From assembly GCA_037189845.1 (NCBI GenBank), contig JBBCIS010000001.1, positions 310,001 to 374,000 on the forward strand: a DNA stretch of 64,000 nt, written 5' to 3'. Every line of letters begins with the position of its first letter. The first letter of the stretch is position 1. Source of the stretch: JAMLHH01 sp037189845 (GTDB lineage Bacteria; Bacteroidota; Bacteroidia; Chitinophagales; JADIYW01). Position numbers and translations under genes: made by a program. A model generated the notes under the pieces. The model saw only the letters and a list, made by a program, of their open reading frames with translations. It was not told where the DNA came from and searched no databases. Below, in pieces: positions 8,566-16,690 of this stretch.

Positions 8566-8832
8566 TTACTTTAAAAGGTCTGCAACGTATGGTAGAATAG
8601 CAATGTGACGAGCACGTTTGATAGCAGTTGATACTCTTCTCTGGAATTTCAGAGAGTTACCAGTGATACGACGTGGAAGGATCTTACCTTGCTCGTTGAT
8701 GAATTTTAATAAGAACTCAGGATCTTTATAGTCGATATAACGGATACCTGTTCTTTTAAAACGACAGTATTTTTTTCTGTTCTGGCCAATTTTTGGCGCA
8801 TTCAGGAATTTGATTGATTTGTCAGCAGCCAT
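8566..8832 (-). CDS. rpsR: 30S ribosomal protein S18
   Basis: 88 residues. The S18 core is clear: KKYCRFKR, IDYKDPEFLLKFINEQGKILPRRITG and the C-terminal RRVSTAIKRARHIAILPY. It binds 16S rRNA with S6 in the platform. It lies 4 bases after rpsF and 6 bases before rplI, the usual bacterial order. Confidence 0.98.
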   Translation of the reverse strand: MAADKSIKFLNAPKIGQNRKKYCRFKRTGIRYIDYKDPEFLLKFINEQGKILPRRITGNSLKFQRRVSTAIKRARHIAILPYVADLLK

Positions 8833-8836
8833 AATA

Positions 8837-9190
8837 TTAACCCTCTGTTTTTTCGAATTTACCAGCTAATTTGTCTTTTCTTTGTTGAGCATATTTTACT
8901 GCATACTTATCAAGTCTTACAGTAAGGAAACGCATGATGTTCTCATCACGTTTGAACTCAATTTCCAAACGACGAATCGCTTGTGGATCAATTTTAAATT
9001 CTACCAATGTGTAAAATCCCGTAGTTTTCTTTTGGATTGGATAAGCCAGCTGCTTGATACCCCAATCTTCTTTACTTACTACTTCGCCACCGTTTTTCTC
9101 AATGAAGTCTGTGTACTTCTTTACGGTTCTTGTGTACTCATCTGTATTGAGTACGGGCGTTGTAATAAAAACCGCTTCGTAATGGTTCAT
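8837..9190 (-). CDS. rpsF: 30S ribosomal protein S6
   Basis: 117 residues with the S6 start MNHYEAVFITTPVL and the conserved WGIKQLAYPIQKKTTGFYTLVEF segment. The tail is lysine-rich. First gene of its operon, preceded by a promoter of the Bacteroidota type at 9213-9244. S6 pairs with S18, whose gene follows directly. Confidence 0.98.
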   Translation of the reverse strand: MNHYEAVFITTPVLNTDEYTRTVKKYTDFIEKNGGEVVSKEDWGIKQLAYPIQKKTTGFYTLVEFKIDPQAIRRLEIEFKRDENIMRFLTVRLDKYAVKYAQQRKDKLAGKFEKTEG

Positions 9191-9702
9191 AATAAATTAA
9201 TTAATTAGGCTGCAAAGGTAATGTTTTGAATTGAATATTACAAACTCAATTCCAGGATAATTGCAGCAGATTTTATTTCTGCAATTGAATAATATTCCGG
9301 ATAAATTTAACCTATCGGTATGGATTTATACTACATTATGTGAATAAATAGTTTTTTTATAACTGGAATTCTATATTTTTTTAATGTGAAGTTGCTCTAA
9401 TTGTTTCCAGTTTTTATATTTGTCCTAATGTTGTAAAGGAATTGCTGGCATTATATCACTTAAGAGTTGATTTATACAGAATAATTTGGGGAAATGTTTT
9501 GTGTAATGCATACTTGGTTTGGGGGTATTTTTTCTTTGATTCATTTGTAATAACTCTTTCATATGAGGAATGGAGTGCATGAAAGATATGATAAGTACAA
9601 AGTATTAACTTTCTATGTAAATATCTGAAATACAAAACTTTGCAACGGTCAATTTAAATGGTATGACTATTGTGCCATTTGGTATTTTAAGAGGGTAAAA
9701 AT
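9191..9702. other. AT-rich intergenic region between divergent genes
   Basis: About 510 bases between rpsF (minus) and the small HTH gene (plus). Apart from the rpsF promoter I see no coding sequence, RNA gene or clear repeat. The plus-strand gene is preceded by AGAGGG about 12 bases before its ATG, which could serve as a ribosome binding site. Confidence 0.5.
9213..9244 (-). promoter_or_regulatory. rpsF operon promoter
   Basis: On the minus strand TTTG (9241-9244) is followed after exactly 20 bases by TACCTTTG (9213-9220). This matches the Bacteroidota primary sigma consensus TTTG-N19/20-TAnnTTTG and places the start of transcription about 15 bases upstream of the rpsF ATG. Confidence 0.7.
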
Positions 9703-9900
9703 ATGTTAGACGCAGAAAAAATGAAAAAAATGTTGCTGGATCCCAACTATACGTTGAGTGAAATAGCAGAAGAATTTAAGTACGATAGCTTGCAAGCGTT
9801 ATCATCTGATTTTAAAAAGGCAACGGGAATGACGCCTTCTAAATACAGACGAATGAACGAGCCGGAAAGAGAAATCGGCTCCAACGCGAAAGCTAAGTAA
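9703..9900 (+). CDS. Stand-alone AraC-type half HTH protein
   Basis: 65 residues corresponding to only the second helix-turn-helix of an AraC/XylS DNA-binding domain: LSEIAEEFKYDSLQALSSDFKK followed by the signature ATGMTPSKYRR, then a short polar tail. A full AraC domain has about 100 residues with two HTH units, and no sensor domain precedes it. An AG-rich stretch before the ATG and a strong terminator after the gene suggest a real independent unit. It could be a small DNA-binding modulator or a relic; no upstream piece of a larger gene is visible. Confidence 0.65.
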   Translation: MLDAEKMKKMLLDPNYTLSEIAEEFKYDSLQALSSDFKKATGMTPSKYRRMNEPEREIGSNAKAK

Positions 9901-9926
9901 GTTCACCAGGCAATATTTTGTTAAAT

Positions 9927-10000
9927 AGGACCACGTGTCTTATATGCTAAAGAATTATTCTTAATTTATAGCATATGAGTAGGAGGTCCTTTTTTATTTT
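9927..10000 (+). terminator. Terminator after the half-AraC gene
   Basis: AGGACC at 9927-9932 pairs with AGGTCCT at 9984-9990, with a further inner pairing of TATATGCTAA with TTTATAGCATAT. It is followed by TTTTTATTTTTT, the usual form of an intrinsic terminator. Confidence 0.75.
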
Positions 10001-10142
10001 TTGTATAAAATATGTTTAATATTCTTTTATTGTTTGGGATTTCATGAAGGTAAATTTAATTTTGGAGATGAATTCATGAACAGAAAATCAATCGTTTTGG
10101 TGTATGCTTAATGATAATGAGTAGCTTGTTCTGAATGATCCT

Positions 10143-11003
10143 ATGAAAAAGATACTGAACCCTGCTAAAAAATCCGGTGTAAAGAAAAAATCCGGTTCTC
10201 ATGGAGGATGGATCCGGGTCTTTATTATATTCGGATTAATTACAGTAACCGGATTGGGTTATAATTACAGAAATGAAATTCTGCGGGTTATTTATGAAAG
10301 CCGGTATTGGCCGGCAGAAGAAGTTGCCAGGGATATAACTCGTCATGATGTAAGAAATTATGAGATCTTATCTGCCCATATAGATAAGGTATTCGGGATA
10401 GATGTTTCTCACTATCAGGAAAAGGTAGATTGGAAGCAGGTCAGTCAGATATATGATGACTTTCCTGTCAGTTTTGTGATTTTGCGGGCTACGATGGGCT
10501 GGAATGGTAAGGATGTTACATTCTCATCTAATTGGCCGGCTTTGAGAAATCGCCGGATGGTAAGAGGAGCATATCACTATTATCGTCCGGATGAGCCATC
10601 TGTAGAGCAGGCAGAAAATTTTATACAGTCTGTAACGCTGATACCGGGTGATTTGCCTCCCATTCTGGATATTGAGACCTTGCCTAGGGTGCAAAGTATG
10701 GACAGGCTGCAAATCGGACTGCAAAACTGGCTGGATATAGTGGAGCAGCATTATGGTGTAAAACCGATTATCTATTCCGGTCAGCATTATTATGAAAAGT
10801 ATTTAGAGAAGCAGTTCAAAGGGTACATTGTATGGGTTGCGAATTATAATCACCGGGTACGGGAACCTGAAAAACACTGGAATATCTGGCAATTTACAGA
10901 AAAGGGGTATGCCAGAGGAATTAAAGGAGATGTGGACGTCAATATTTTTAACGGTGATCTGGAAGATTTTAACCGGTTGAGGATAAAGGCTGTCAGACAG
11001 TAG
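10143..11003 (+). CDS. GH25 family lysozyme, membrane-anchored
   Basis: 286 residues. A lysine-rich start precedes a single membrane segment at about 23-40 (WIRVFIIFGLITVTGLGY), placing the enzyme outside the cytoplasmic membrane. The GH25 barrel runs from about 84 to 280: FGIDVSHYQ (D87), FVILRATMG, the catalytic DIE motif (D176, E178) in PPILDIETL, PIIYSG and WQFTEKG. GH25 enzymes hydrolyse the N-acetylmuramic acid-GlcNAc bond of peptidoglycan. It is a single gene ending in a terminator shared with the convergent DUF4332 gene. Confidence 0.9.
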   Translation: MKKILNPAKKSGVKKKSGSHGGWIRVFIIFGLITVTGLGYNYRNEILRVIYESRYWPAEEVARDITRHDVRNYEILSAHIDKVFGIDVSHYQEKVDWKQVSQIYDDFPVSFVILRATMGWNGKDVTFSSNWPALRNRRMVRGAYHYYRPDEPSVEQAENFIQSVTLIPGDLPPILDIETLPRVQSMDRLQIGLQNWLDIVEQHYGVKPIIYSGQHYYEKYLEKQFKGYIVWVANYNHRVREPEKHWNIWQFTEKGYARGIKGDVDVNIFNGDLEDFNRLRIKAVRQ

Positions 11004-11015
11004 GAAATAAAAAGA

Positions 11016-11046
11016 AAACCCCGGCAATTTGCCGGGGTTACTATCT
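11016..11046. terminator. Bidirectional terminator
   Basis: Perfect arms AACCCCGGCAA (11017-11027) and TTGCCGGGGTT (11029-11039) lie between the converging GH25 and DUF4332 genes. The plus strand carries an A-run in front, so it can act for the minus strand as well. Confidence 0.8.
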
Positions 11047-11058
11047 CTAAAAGATTTT

Positions 11059-11460
11059 TTAGTAAGTCACAACTGGTTCCAGCTGTTTGGCCTGTTCGAT
11101 GAAATCTGTCACCTGATTCAGGGATGGAACTACACGGGTGAGCTTTTTCTCTGCATTGACTTCCGTCAGCTTGGCGTGGAGGTTTTCTGCATTTCTGTTT
11201 CTCAATTCTTTGATAGTATCCACTCCGGATGCTTTTAATAATTCAGCAAACTGAGTAGCCACACCTTTAATCCTGAATAGGTCAGCCATATTCACCCAAT
11301 CCAAAATTTTCTCTTCGCTGATACCTGATTCTTCTGCGATTTTTTTCCTTCCGGCTCTGGTAGCACCTGCTTTCAAAAGACCTTCAACTGTTTTGATAGA
11401 TGCATTGCCTAATTTTGCACCGGATACCTGGCCGATGCCTTCAATTTCTTCGATGTTCAT
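11059..11460 (-). CDS. DUF4332 domain protein
   Basis: 133 residues. It begins with a helix-hairpin-helix-like unit (IEEIEGIGQVSGAKLGNASIKTVEGLL) and a second related unit (LFRIKGVATQFAELLKASGVDTIKEL). This two-fold HhH pattern, seen also at the ends of RNA polymerase alpha and topoisomerase-like proteins, is typical of DUF4332. Such domains often bind nucleic acid or protein, but the cellular role is unknown. No signal peptide; single gene. Confidence 0.8.
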   Translation of the reverse strand: MNIEEIEGIGQVSGAKLGNASIKTVEGLLKAGATRAGRKKIAEESGISEEKILDWVNMADLFRIKGVATQFAELLKASGVDTIKELRNRNAENLHAKLTEVNAEKKLTRVVPSLNQVTDFIEQAKQLEPVVTY

Positions 11461-11558
11461 AATGGATTACAATTTTGTGTTTGGTTTGCTAAAATGGTGC
11501 CAATATTTTGACCAATAAAAGATACAAAATGTCCATGATAAGTTATGCTGTTCCTAAA

Positions 11559-11586
11559 GAAAAAAGCTCCGGAGTTCCGGAGCTTT
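11559..11586 (-). terminator. Terminator after tRNA-Gln
   Basis: Arms AAAGCTCCGGA (11563-11573) and TCCGGAGCTTT (11576-11586) with a 2-base loop lie 6 bases past the 3' end of the tRNA on the minus strand and are followed there by TTTTTTC. Confidence 0.8.
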
Positions 11587-11592
11587 CTCTGT

Positions 11593-11664
11593 TGTCGCAC
11601 TAGGTCTCGAACCTAGACTCTTCTGAACCAAAATCAGACGTGTTGCCAATTACACCATGCGACA
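11593..11664 (-). tRNA. tRNA-Gln (anticodon TTG)
   Basis: 72 bases folding as a standard cloverleaf on the minus strand. The acceptor stem pairs TGTCGCA with TGCGACA, the anticodon stem TCTGA/TCAGA encloses the loop TTTTGGT with anticodon TTG, and the T arm reads CTAGG-TTCGAGA-CCTAG. No CCA is encoded, as is common in this phylum. A terminator follows at 11559-11586. Confidence 0.95.
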
Positions 11665-11871
11665 GCGTTGCGGGTGCAAATATATGCTGTTTTTGTTTTT
11701 TTGCAATACTTTCACTGAAAAAAAACAATATTTTTTAAGAAAAATACTGCGGCATAAGAGTTTTGAGAGCTGATGGAGTAAAGATGATAAAGTATAGGAT
11801 GAAATTGTTAAGTATAGTGTATACATTGCTGGTTCAGAGTGTAAATTTATTTTTTACTGTAAACTGTAAAT

Positions 11872-12261
11872 ATGAAAGCGTACAAACCGGAAAACTATAA
11901 TTCATTGTCACCTTATCTGATAGTGGATGATGCTGAAAGATTGATCAGGATGCTGAAAGAAGTATTCTTTGCGAAAGAGCTGAGAATGTATAAAGCCGCT
12001 GATGGCCGTATTTTTCATGGTGAGCTGATGATAGATGATACTGTTATCATGATAAGTAACAGTACAGAAAACTATCCTGCACATAAGATGATGTTGCATG
12101 TGTATGTGCCTGGTGTCGATATTACCTTTAAGCGGGCACTGGATGCCGGATGTATTTCAATAGAAGCTCCTGTGGTAAAGGATGGCGATACGGATAAGAG
12201 AGGTTCTTTTTATGATTTTGCAGGTAATTTCTGGTCAGTCAGTACACAGATGGAAGAATGA
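11872..12261 (+). CDS. VOC family (PhnB/glyoxalase-like) protein
   Basis: 129 residues with the PhnB-like vicinal oxygen chelate fold: LSPYLIVDDAERLIRMLKEVF, then HGELMIDDTVIMISN, and a second half with VYVPGVDITFKRALDAGC, GDTDKRGSFYDFAGNFWSV. The substrate cannot be inferred. Metal ligands typical of true glyoxalases are only partly evident, so it may be a non-catalytic or bleomycin-type relative. A secreted YCII-like gene follows on the same strand after 32 bases. Confidence 0.8.
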   Translation: MKAYKPENYNSLSPYLIVDDAERLIRMLKEVFFAKELRMYKAADGRIFHGELMIDDTVIMISNSTENYPAHKMMLHVYVPGVDITFKRALDAGCISIEAPVVKDGDTDKRGSFYDFAGNFWSVSTQMEE

Positions 12262-12293
12262 TGAAAGTGAATATAAATTGAAAACGATTCCTT

Positions 12294-12773
12294 ATGAAAA
12301 TCTTTTTGACAATACTTTCTGTTTGCATGTTGAGTGGACTTATAGCATCAGAGAATGATTCAGAAGTGGATAATGGCAATCCAAAGTATGATCCGCAGCT
12401 TGCTGAAAAGCTGGGTGCTGATGATTATGGAATGAAAAGTTATTTTCTGGTGATTCTTAAAACAGGTGATAATACAACTAATGATAGCGAAATTATCGGT
12501 AAAAGCTTCAGAGGCCACATGGATAACATCAACAGATTGGTGAAAGAAGGCAAAATGATTGTTGCCGGTCCGTTAGGGAAAAATGATAAACAATACAGAG
12601 GAATATTTATTCTGGGTAATGTAAAAACTATGGAGGAAGCGCAGGAACTGCTTCGGACAGATCCTGCTATTCAAAACGGTCTGCTTGATGTGGAAATATA
12701 CCCCTGGTATGGTTCAGCCGCATTGCCTGAATATTTACCGTTTGCAGATAAAATCTGGAAATCCAGACCCTGA
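12294..12773 (+). CDS. Exported YCII-related domain protein
   Basis: 159 residues with a signal peptide (MKIFLTILSVCMLSGLIAS). The remainder is a YCII-like ferredoxin-fold domain: YFLVILKTG, the conserved HMDNINRLVKEGKMIVAGPLG and the GNVKTMEEAQELLRTDPAIQNG segment ending in YPWYG. YCII proteins may act as small enzymes or dimer modules; the exported form is unusual but occurs in Bacteroidota. Function not known. Confidence 0.75.
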   Translation: MKIFLTILSVCMLSGLIASENDSEVDNGNPKYDPQLAEKLGADDYGMKSYFLVILKTGDNTTNDSEIIGKSFRGHMDNINRLVKEGKMIVAGPLGKNDKQYRGIFILGNVKTMEEAQELLRTDPAIQNGLLDVEIYPWYGSAALPEYLPFADKIWKSRP

Positions 12774-12907
12774 ATTGTCAGAAAGTAATTTGGGTTTATT
12801 TCCTTGTCATTGAAATTGGTTAACTAAAAACAGTTAATTTATTTTTTAATTTGTTCAGTTTGCATTATATTATGCACTTATTTAATAGTGCGGTATAAGT
12901 AGAGGCT

Positions 12908-14128
12908 ATGGATTTTCTGAAAAGAATCTGGAATTTTGAAATCAATCAGGGAGATAAGTTCTGGGCAAGTACAAAATGGATTTTTCCTTTTGTATGGATA
13001 GTAGGAATTGGGTTTGCATTTCATACTGTAATGATCATCGGAGTATTGCCGGGTGCAGATAATCTGACGATTCATAATTTTTCTGAATTGTTTGAAAAAT
13101 ATTTCAAGCTCAGACAGAATGATGCTTTGTGGGTTCGTCCTTATCTGCCTTATGTCTGGCTGGTAGTAGCAGCCGTTGCTATCATCTCCAGAGCTGCAAT
13201 CATCATATCGAGTTATTATTTGTCTAAAAAGCGGTTGGGGGAAGATAAATTCAATCAGCTGTTCAGCACATATCTGATGACATTTTTTATTGGAACAGCT
13301 ACATTGTTGCTTTTTACATGCATTTCTGTTGTCAGTTATCTGTCAGGCTCAGGTGCTGACTGGATGAAAAATCTGATTCATACCGGAATGGAAGGTTTCA
13401 GAAGCTTGCTGGAAATGATGATTCCATTTTCTATCGGAATAAAATCATACTGGCTGGCAATTATCCTGTCGATTTTTATTGCTTCACTTCCGGGATATAT
13501 AGTCCATTATCTTTCACACCGTTCGCGTTTTCTGTGGCTGACGGCACACAAAGCGCATCATTGTCCGGAATTTTTATTCCCCATAGCTGCTCCTGCCAAT
13601 AATATTCCCTTTTTGGAAACACTTCTGGCGATTCCCGGGCTGATATTTTTTACAGTCATTTCAGGAATGATTTACACGGAACCGCTCATTTTTGAGCTGG
13701 CGATCTGGTTTACATTAAGATTGTGGCTGGAATCGTTTAATCACTCGTATATCCACTACGATTTTGCTAAACACCCGGTGATAAAAAAGATCAGTATGAT
13801 GTTTGGGGATATTGGCGTGTATCATCTGGTACACCACTCTGCTTATGAAAGAGATCAGAATGTAAATTTCGGAGCGTCACCTTTTATGTTTTGGGACAGA
13901 GTTTTCGGCACATTTCGTGAACCTTACAATGAAGCCCCTCCAATAGGTCTGACAGATCAGCCTCCCATCAGCCTGAGTCCTATGAAGATTGTTTTCAGCG
14001 GTTTTGCGCAACTAGCTTATGAGTGGAAAATGAATAAAGACTGGCGCGTAAGGTTTAAAATCATCTTTGGAGATGTTTACTACAAACCTCCTGTGACAAA
14101 AGATTTTCTTTTACAATTAAATGGATGA
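12908..14128 (+). CDS. Sterol desaturase / fatty acid hydroxylase family membrane protein
   Basis: 406 residues with several membrane segments (about 24-46, 80-102, 122-145, 180-200, 240-270). The eight-histidine di-iron pattern of PF04116 is present: HYLSH (200-204), HKAHH (214-218), NHSYIHYD (279, 283) and HLVHH (306-310). These enzymes hydroxylate or desaturate lipid substrates in the inner membrane. The stop overlaps the start of a methyltransferase gene (ATGA), so the two are co-translated and may modify the same class of substrate, which is inference. Confidence 0.85.
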   Translation: MDFLKRIWNFEINQGDKFWASTKWIFPFVWIVGIGFAFHTVMIIGVLPGADNLTIHNFSELFEKYFKLRQNDALWVRPYLPYVWLVVAAVAIISRAAIIISSYYLSKKRLGEDKFNQLFSTYLMTFFIGTATLLLFTCISVVSYLSGSGADWMKNLIHTGMEGFRSLLEMMIPFSIGIKSYWLAIILSIFIASLPGYIVHYLSHRSRFLWLTAHKAHHCPEFLFPIAAPANNIPFLETLLAIPGLIFFTVISGMIYTEPLIFELAIWFTLRLWLESFNHSYIHYDFAKHPVIKKISMMFGDIGVYHLVHHSAYERDQNVNFGASPFMFWDRVFGTFREPYNEAPPIGLTDQPPISLSPMKIVFSGFAQLAYEWKMNKDWRVRFKIIFGDVYYKPPVTKDFLLQLNG

Positions 14129-14757
14129 CAGAAATACCGGGAAATATGACAGAATTCTGGGAGGAAGCATTTAAAGACAAGCAGGAAATGTGGGGCTCAG
14201 AACCGGCAAAATCTGCTGTATTGACAAAGGATTTTTTCGTAGAAAAAGGCGTGAAAAATATGCTGATCCCGGGCATTGGCTATGGACGGAATGCTCAGAT
14301 TTTTAGAGATAACGGAATCTCTGTGACGGGGATTGAGATATCTCAAACAGCCATTGGTTTAGCGAAAAAGCATTATGGGACTGATATGAAAATTTATCAC
14401 GGTTCAGTCACTGACATGCCTTTCGATGACAAAAAGTATGACGGTATATTTTGCTACGGTCTGATTCATTTACTGGATAGAGATGAAAGAGCAAAGCTCA
14501 TCCGGGACTGTTTTCACCAGCTGGCTGGAAACGGATATATGGTGTTTACGGCTATCACCAAAGATGCTCAGACTTATGGACAGGGAGTGCGTATTGGAAA
14601 AGACCGTTTTGAGATGTTTGGTGGTGTAAAAATGTTCTTCTACGACATGGAAACGATAGAGGAGGAGTTTGGGCAGGCAGAACTTTTTGAAGTAATAGAA
14701 GTGACTGAAAGCTATCCTTTTTATCTGATTAAGTGTAAGAAGAATAGTAAAAGCTGA
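14125..14757 (+). CDS. Class I SAM-dependent methyltransferase
   Basis: 210 residues. The AdoMet-binding core is visible: motif I LIPGIGYGRNAQIF with the acidic end of strand 2 in TGIEIS, motif II FCYGLIHLLDRDERAKLIRDC and motif III AGNGYMVFTAI. It belongs to the thiopurine methyltransferase/TehB-like group by overall layout. It overlaps the fatty acid hydroxylase gene by 4 bases, suggesting joint expression. The substrate is unknown. Confidence 0.85.
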   Translation: MTEIPGNMTEFWEEAFKDKQEMWGSEPAKSAVLTKDFFVEKGVKNMLIPGIGYGRNAQIFRDNGISVTGIEISQTAIGLAKKHYGTDMKIYHGSVTDMPFDDKKYDGIFCYGLIHLLDRDERAKLIRDCFHQLAGNGYMVFTAITKDAQTYGQGVRIGKDRFEMFGGVKMFFYDMETIEEEFGQAELFEVIEVTESYPFYLIKCKKNSKS

Positions 14758-15049
14758 GTATAGTTGCAGGAACTAATACACGGCACTCACATTTAACTTT
14801 TAAGGAATGTCCGACAAAAGAGAACGCCACGAATTCACTAATCAATGGAAAAACGTTCCTGTTTCTTTCTTGGGTAGACATTCTAATGATAGTAGAAAAA
14901 ACTTTGTCTTGCTAAAAAGGCAATTCGTGTATTAGTGGCAATTTAATATGAATGCCAAACTGATACGAATAAAAATGACCATTACTATTCATGGATTGCG
15001 CCACAAATAATAATGGTCTTAAGTTACACTTTCTTAAGTCAGATGAGAT
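14758..15049. other. Intergenic region with degenerate inverted repeat
   Basis: About 290 bases without a gene. GCCACGAATTCACTAAT at about 14827 and AATTCGTGTATTAGTGGC at about 14922 form imperfect inverted ends about 110 bases apart. A second inverted pair, AATGACCATTACTATT and AATAATAATGGTC, lies at about 14974-15016. The first may be a decayed palindromic mobile element; the second could act as a terminator for the convergent genes. Confidence 0.35.
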
Positions 15050-15895
15050 TTATGCAAGAAATGCCTTTATAGTTTCTGAATAATATGTCGTAGGACGTCC
15101 AATCAATGTAGATAAAGTTTTTCCGTCATCAAAAAGGTCACCTTTTGATGCACCGATATCACTGTTGGATAAAACTGAGGCAAATCCTTCAGGTAGTCCA
15201 ACACCTACTAAAGCAGCTGTAAAATCTGCTTCAGATAGATTGATATAAGGAACATTTTTACCAGACTGGCTAGTTATTTCTGCTGCAAATTCAGTCAATG
15301 TATAAGCTTCGTCTCCTGCGAGTTCGTACACTTTGTTGGCATGACCTTCAGTTGTCAATACCACTGCGGCTGCTTCGGCAAAATCTTCACGGCTGGCAGA
15401 GGATATTTTGCCTTCTCCGGCACTACCGATAAAACCGCCTGCCTGAATAGAACCGGGAATAGATTGTGCATAGTTTTCAGTGTACCATCCATTGCGCAGA
15501 ATAGTATATGTGATTCCGGATTCTCTCAAATCTTTTTCTGTAGCGAGGTGCTCTGCAACTAAAATCAATGAAGAAGAATCCGCCTTTAAAAGACTGGTGT
15601 AGACAATCCATTTGACACCCGCAACTTTTGCTGCATCGATGACATTTTTGTGCTGGATAGCACGTTGACCGATTTCATTTCCGGAGATTAAAAATAGTGT
15701 GTCTATTCCTGTCAATGATGCCGCCAGAGTTTCAGGTTGAGTATAATCAAAAGCTCTCGCTTCAATGCCTAAGTCAGCTGCTTTTTCTGGTGTGCGAACC
15801 AATGCTACCAGATTTTCAGCAGAAGTTCTCTCTTTTAATTTAGCTACTGTGATACGACCTAATTGTCCTGTAGCTCCTGTAATTGCAATTTTCAT
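15050..15895 (-). CDS. NmrA/QorB-like NAD(P)H:quinone oxidoreductase
   Basis: 281 residues, close to the length of E. coli QorB (YtfG). Atypical short-chain dehydrogenase: nucleotide motif TGATGQLGRITV at 7-18, then LVRTPEKA, DTLFLIS and YTSLLKAD, where the catalytic YxxxK of classic SDRs is absent, and TILRNGWYTENY. Proteins of this type reduce quinones or act as redox sensors. An Rrf2 regulator on the same strand lies upstream, and an identical-type 19-base palindrome precedes both genes, so QorB is probably induced on derepression of that regulator. Confidence 0.85.
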   Translation of the reverse strand: MKIAITGATGQLGRITVAKLKERTSAENLVALVRTPEKAADLGIEARAFDYTQPETLAASLTGIDTLFLISGNEIGQRAIQHKNVIDAAKVAGVKWIVYTSLLKADSSSLILVAEHLATEKDLRESGITYTILRNGWYTENYAQSIPGSIQAGGFIGSAGEGKISSASREDFAEAAAVVLTTEGHANKVYELAGDEAYTLTEFAAEITSQSGKNVPYINLSEADFTAALVGVGLPEGFASVLSNSDIGASKGDLFDDGKTLSTLIGRPTTYYSETIKAFLA

Positions 15896-15949
15896 TTGTT
15901 TTGAAATTTATGATTGTTTATAATGATTGTTTCCTTGTTTGCTTTAAAC

Positions 15950-15968
15950 TGTAATAATATTTATTACA
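15950..15968. promoter_or_regulatory. Operator upstream of qorB-like gene
   Basis: TGTAATAATATTTATTACA: two perfect 8-base arms (TGTAATAA/TTATTACA) around TAT, lying 55 bases upstream of the qorB-like ATG. A near-identical site stands in front of the Rrf2 regulator at 16428-16446, so this is probably its binding site. Confidence 0.65.
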
Positions 15969-15985
15969 TTTTAGGTCAAAAAAAT

Positions 15986-16396
15986 TTAGATGAACTCACC
16001 GAAGAATTCAGATAATGTCTTTTTACTCAGGTAAGAAATTACTTGCTGGTCGACCTCAGAAAAAAGTATCTCAAGTTTGTCATTGATTTGGTTGCCAATG
16101 GGACAGGCAGGGTTGGGGTGTTGATTTTTTCTGCCCAATACTTCCGAGCTTTTTACAGCGAGATAAATCTCTGACAGCAAGATTTTATCACTGTCTTTTC
16201 CCAATTGCACGCCACCATCTTTTCCTTTCTTGCTAATGACCAGACCGGCATCATTCAAAATGCTCAGCTCTTTACGAACGATGACAGGATTTACCGTGAT
16301 GCTCCCGGCAATATACTCCGAACTCAACCACTCATCAGGCTGAGCTGCCAGAAGTGTGAGGATGTGTATAGCCGTAGAAAATCTTGTATTGTTCAT
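15986..16396 (-). CDS. Rrf2 family transcriptional regulator
   Basis: 136 residues from the ATG at 16396. The winged HTH is clear: TRFSTAIHILTLLA, SSEYIAGSITVNPVIVRKELSILNDAGLV and the wing KGKDGGVQLGK. The C-terminal part has one cysteine (NPACPIGNQIN) rather than the three-Cys cluster of IscR, so a cluster is unlikely; it resembles YwnA-like regulators. A longer reading from a TTG at 16435 would start inside the palindromic operator, so I chose the ATG. It probably represses itself and the qorB-like gene. Confidence 0.88.
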   Translation of the reverse strand: MNNTRFSTAIHILTLLAAQPDEWLSSEYIAGSITVNPVIVRKELSILNDAGLVISKKGKDGGVQLGKDSDKILLSEIYLAVKSSEVLGRKNQHPNPACPIGNQINDKLEILFSEVDQQVISYLSKKTLSEFFGEFI

Positions 16397-16404
16397 TTCA
16401 GAAA

Positions 16405-16436
16405 CAAATGTAACAGGATTTTTTAATTGTAACAAT
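16405..16436 (-). promoter_or_regulatory. Promoter of the Rrf2 gene, overlapping its operator
   Basis: On the minus strand TACATTTG (16405-16412) matches the -7 box TAnnTTTG. Exactly 20 bases upstream lies ATTG (16433-16436) as a variant -33 box. That box is inside the palindromic operator, which fits repression by blocking the polymerase. Confidence 0.5.
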
Positions 16437-16446
16437 ATTTATTACA
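16428..16446. promoter_or_regulatory. Operator upstream of rrf2-type gene
   Basis: TGTAACAATATTTATTACA differs from the qorB site (15950-15968) at one base. It is a palindrome with one mismatch and covers the -33 region of the regulator's own promoter. Confidence 0.65.
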
Positions 16447-16690
16447 ATTTAATTCTGGTTTTTACATTTTTTAAGAATAAGGAAGTTGAGTTGATTTATC
16501 CTTTATGCCTTGCAAAAAACTTGTGATTTTGTCATCCTGAAAGGATCTGAATGTAGAGTGTGTTGATGAATTAGAGCTCGTATTGAAAATGGACTTCCGG
16601 AAAAATCTTAAACCTGTTTAAGTGTTTTCATCTTTATATTGCTCAACTTTATAAAGTATTCGTTGATTCACCTTTTAAAAGAATAAAGGC

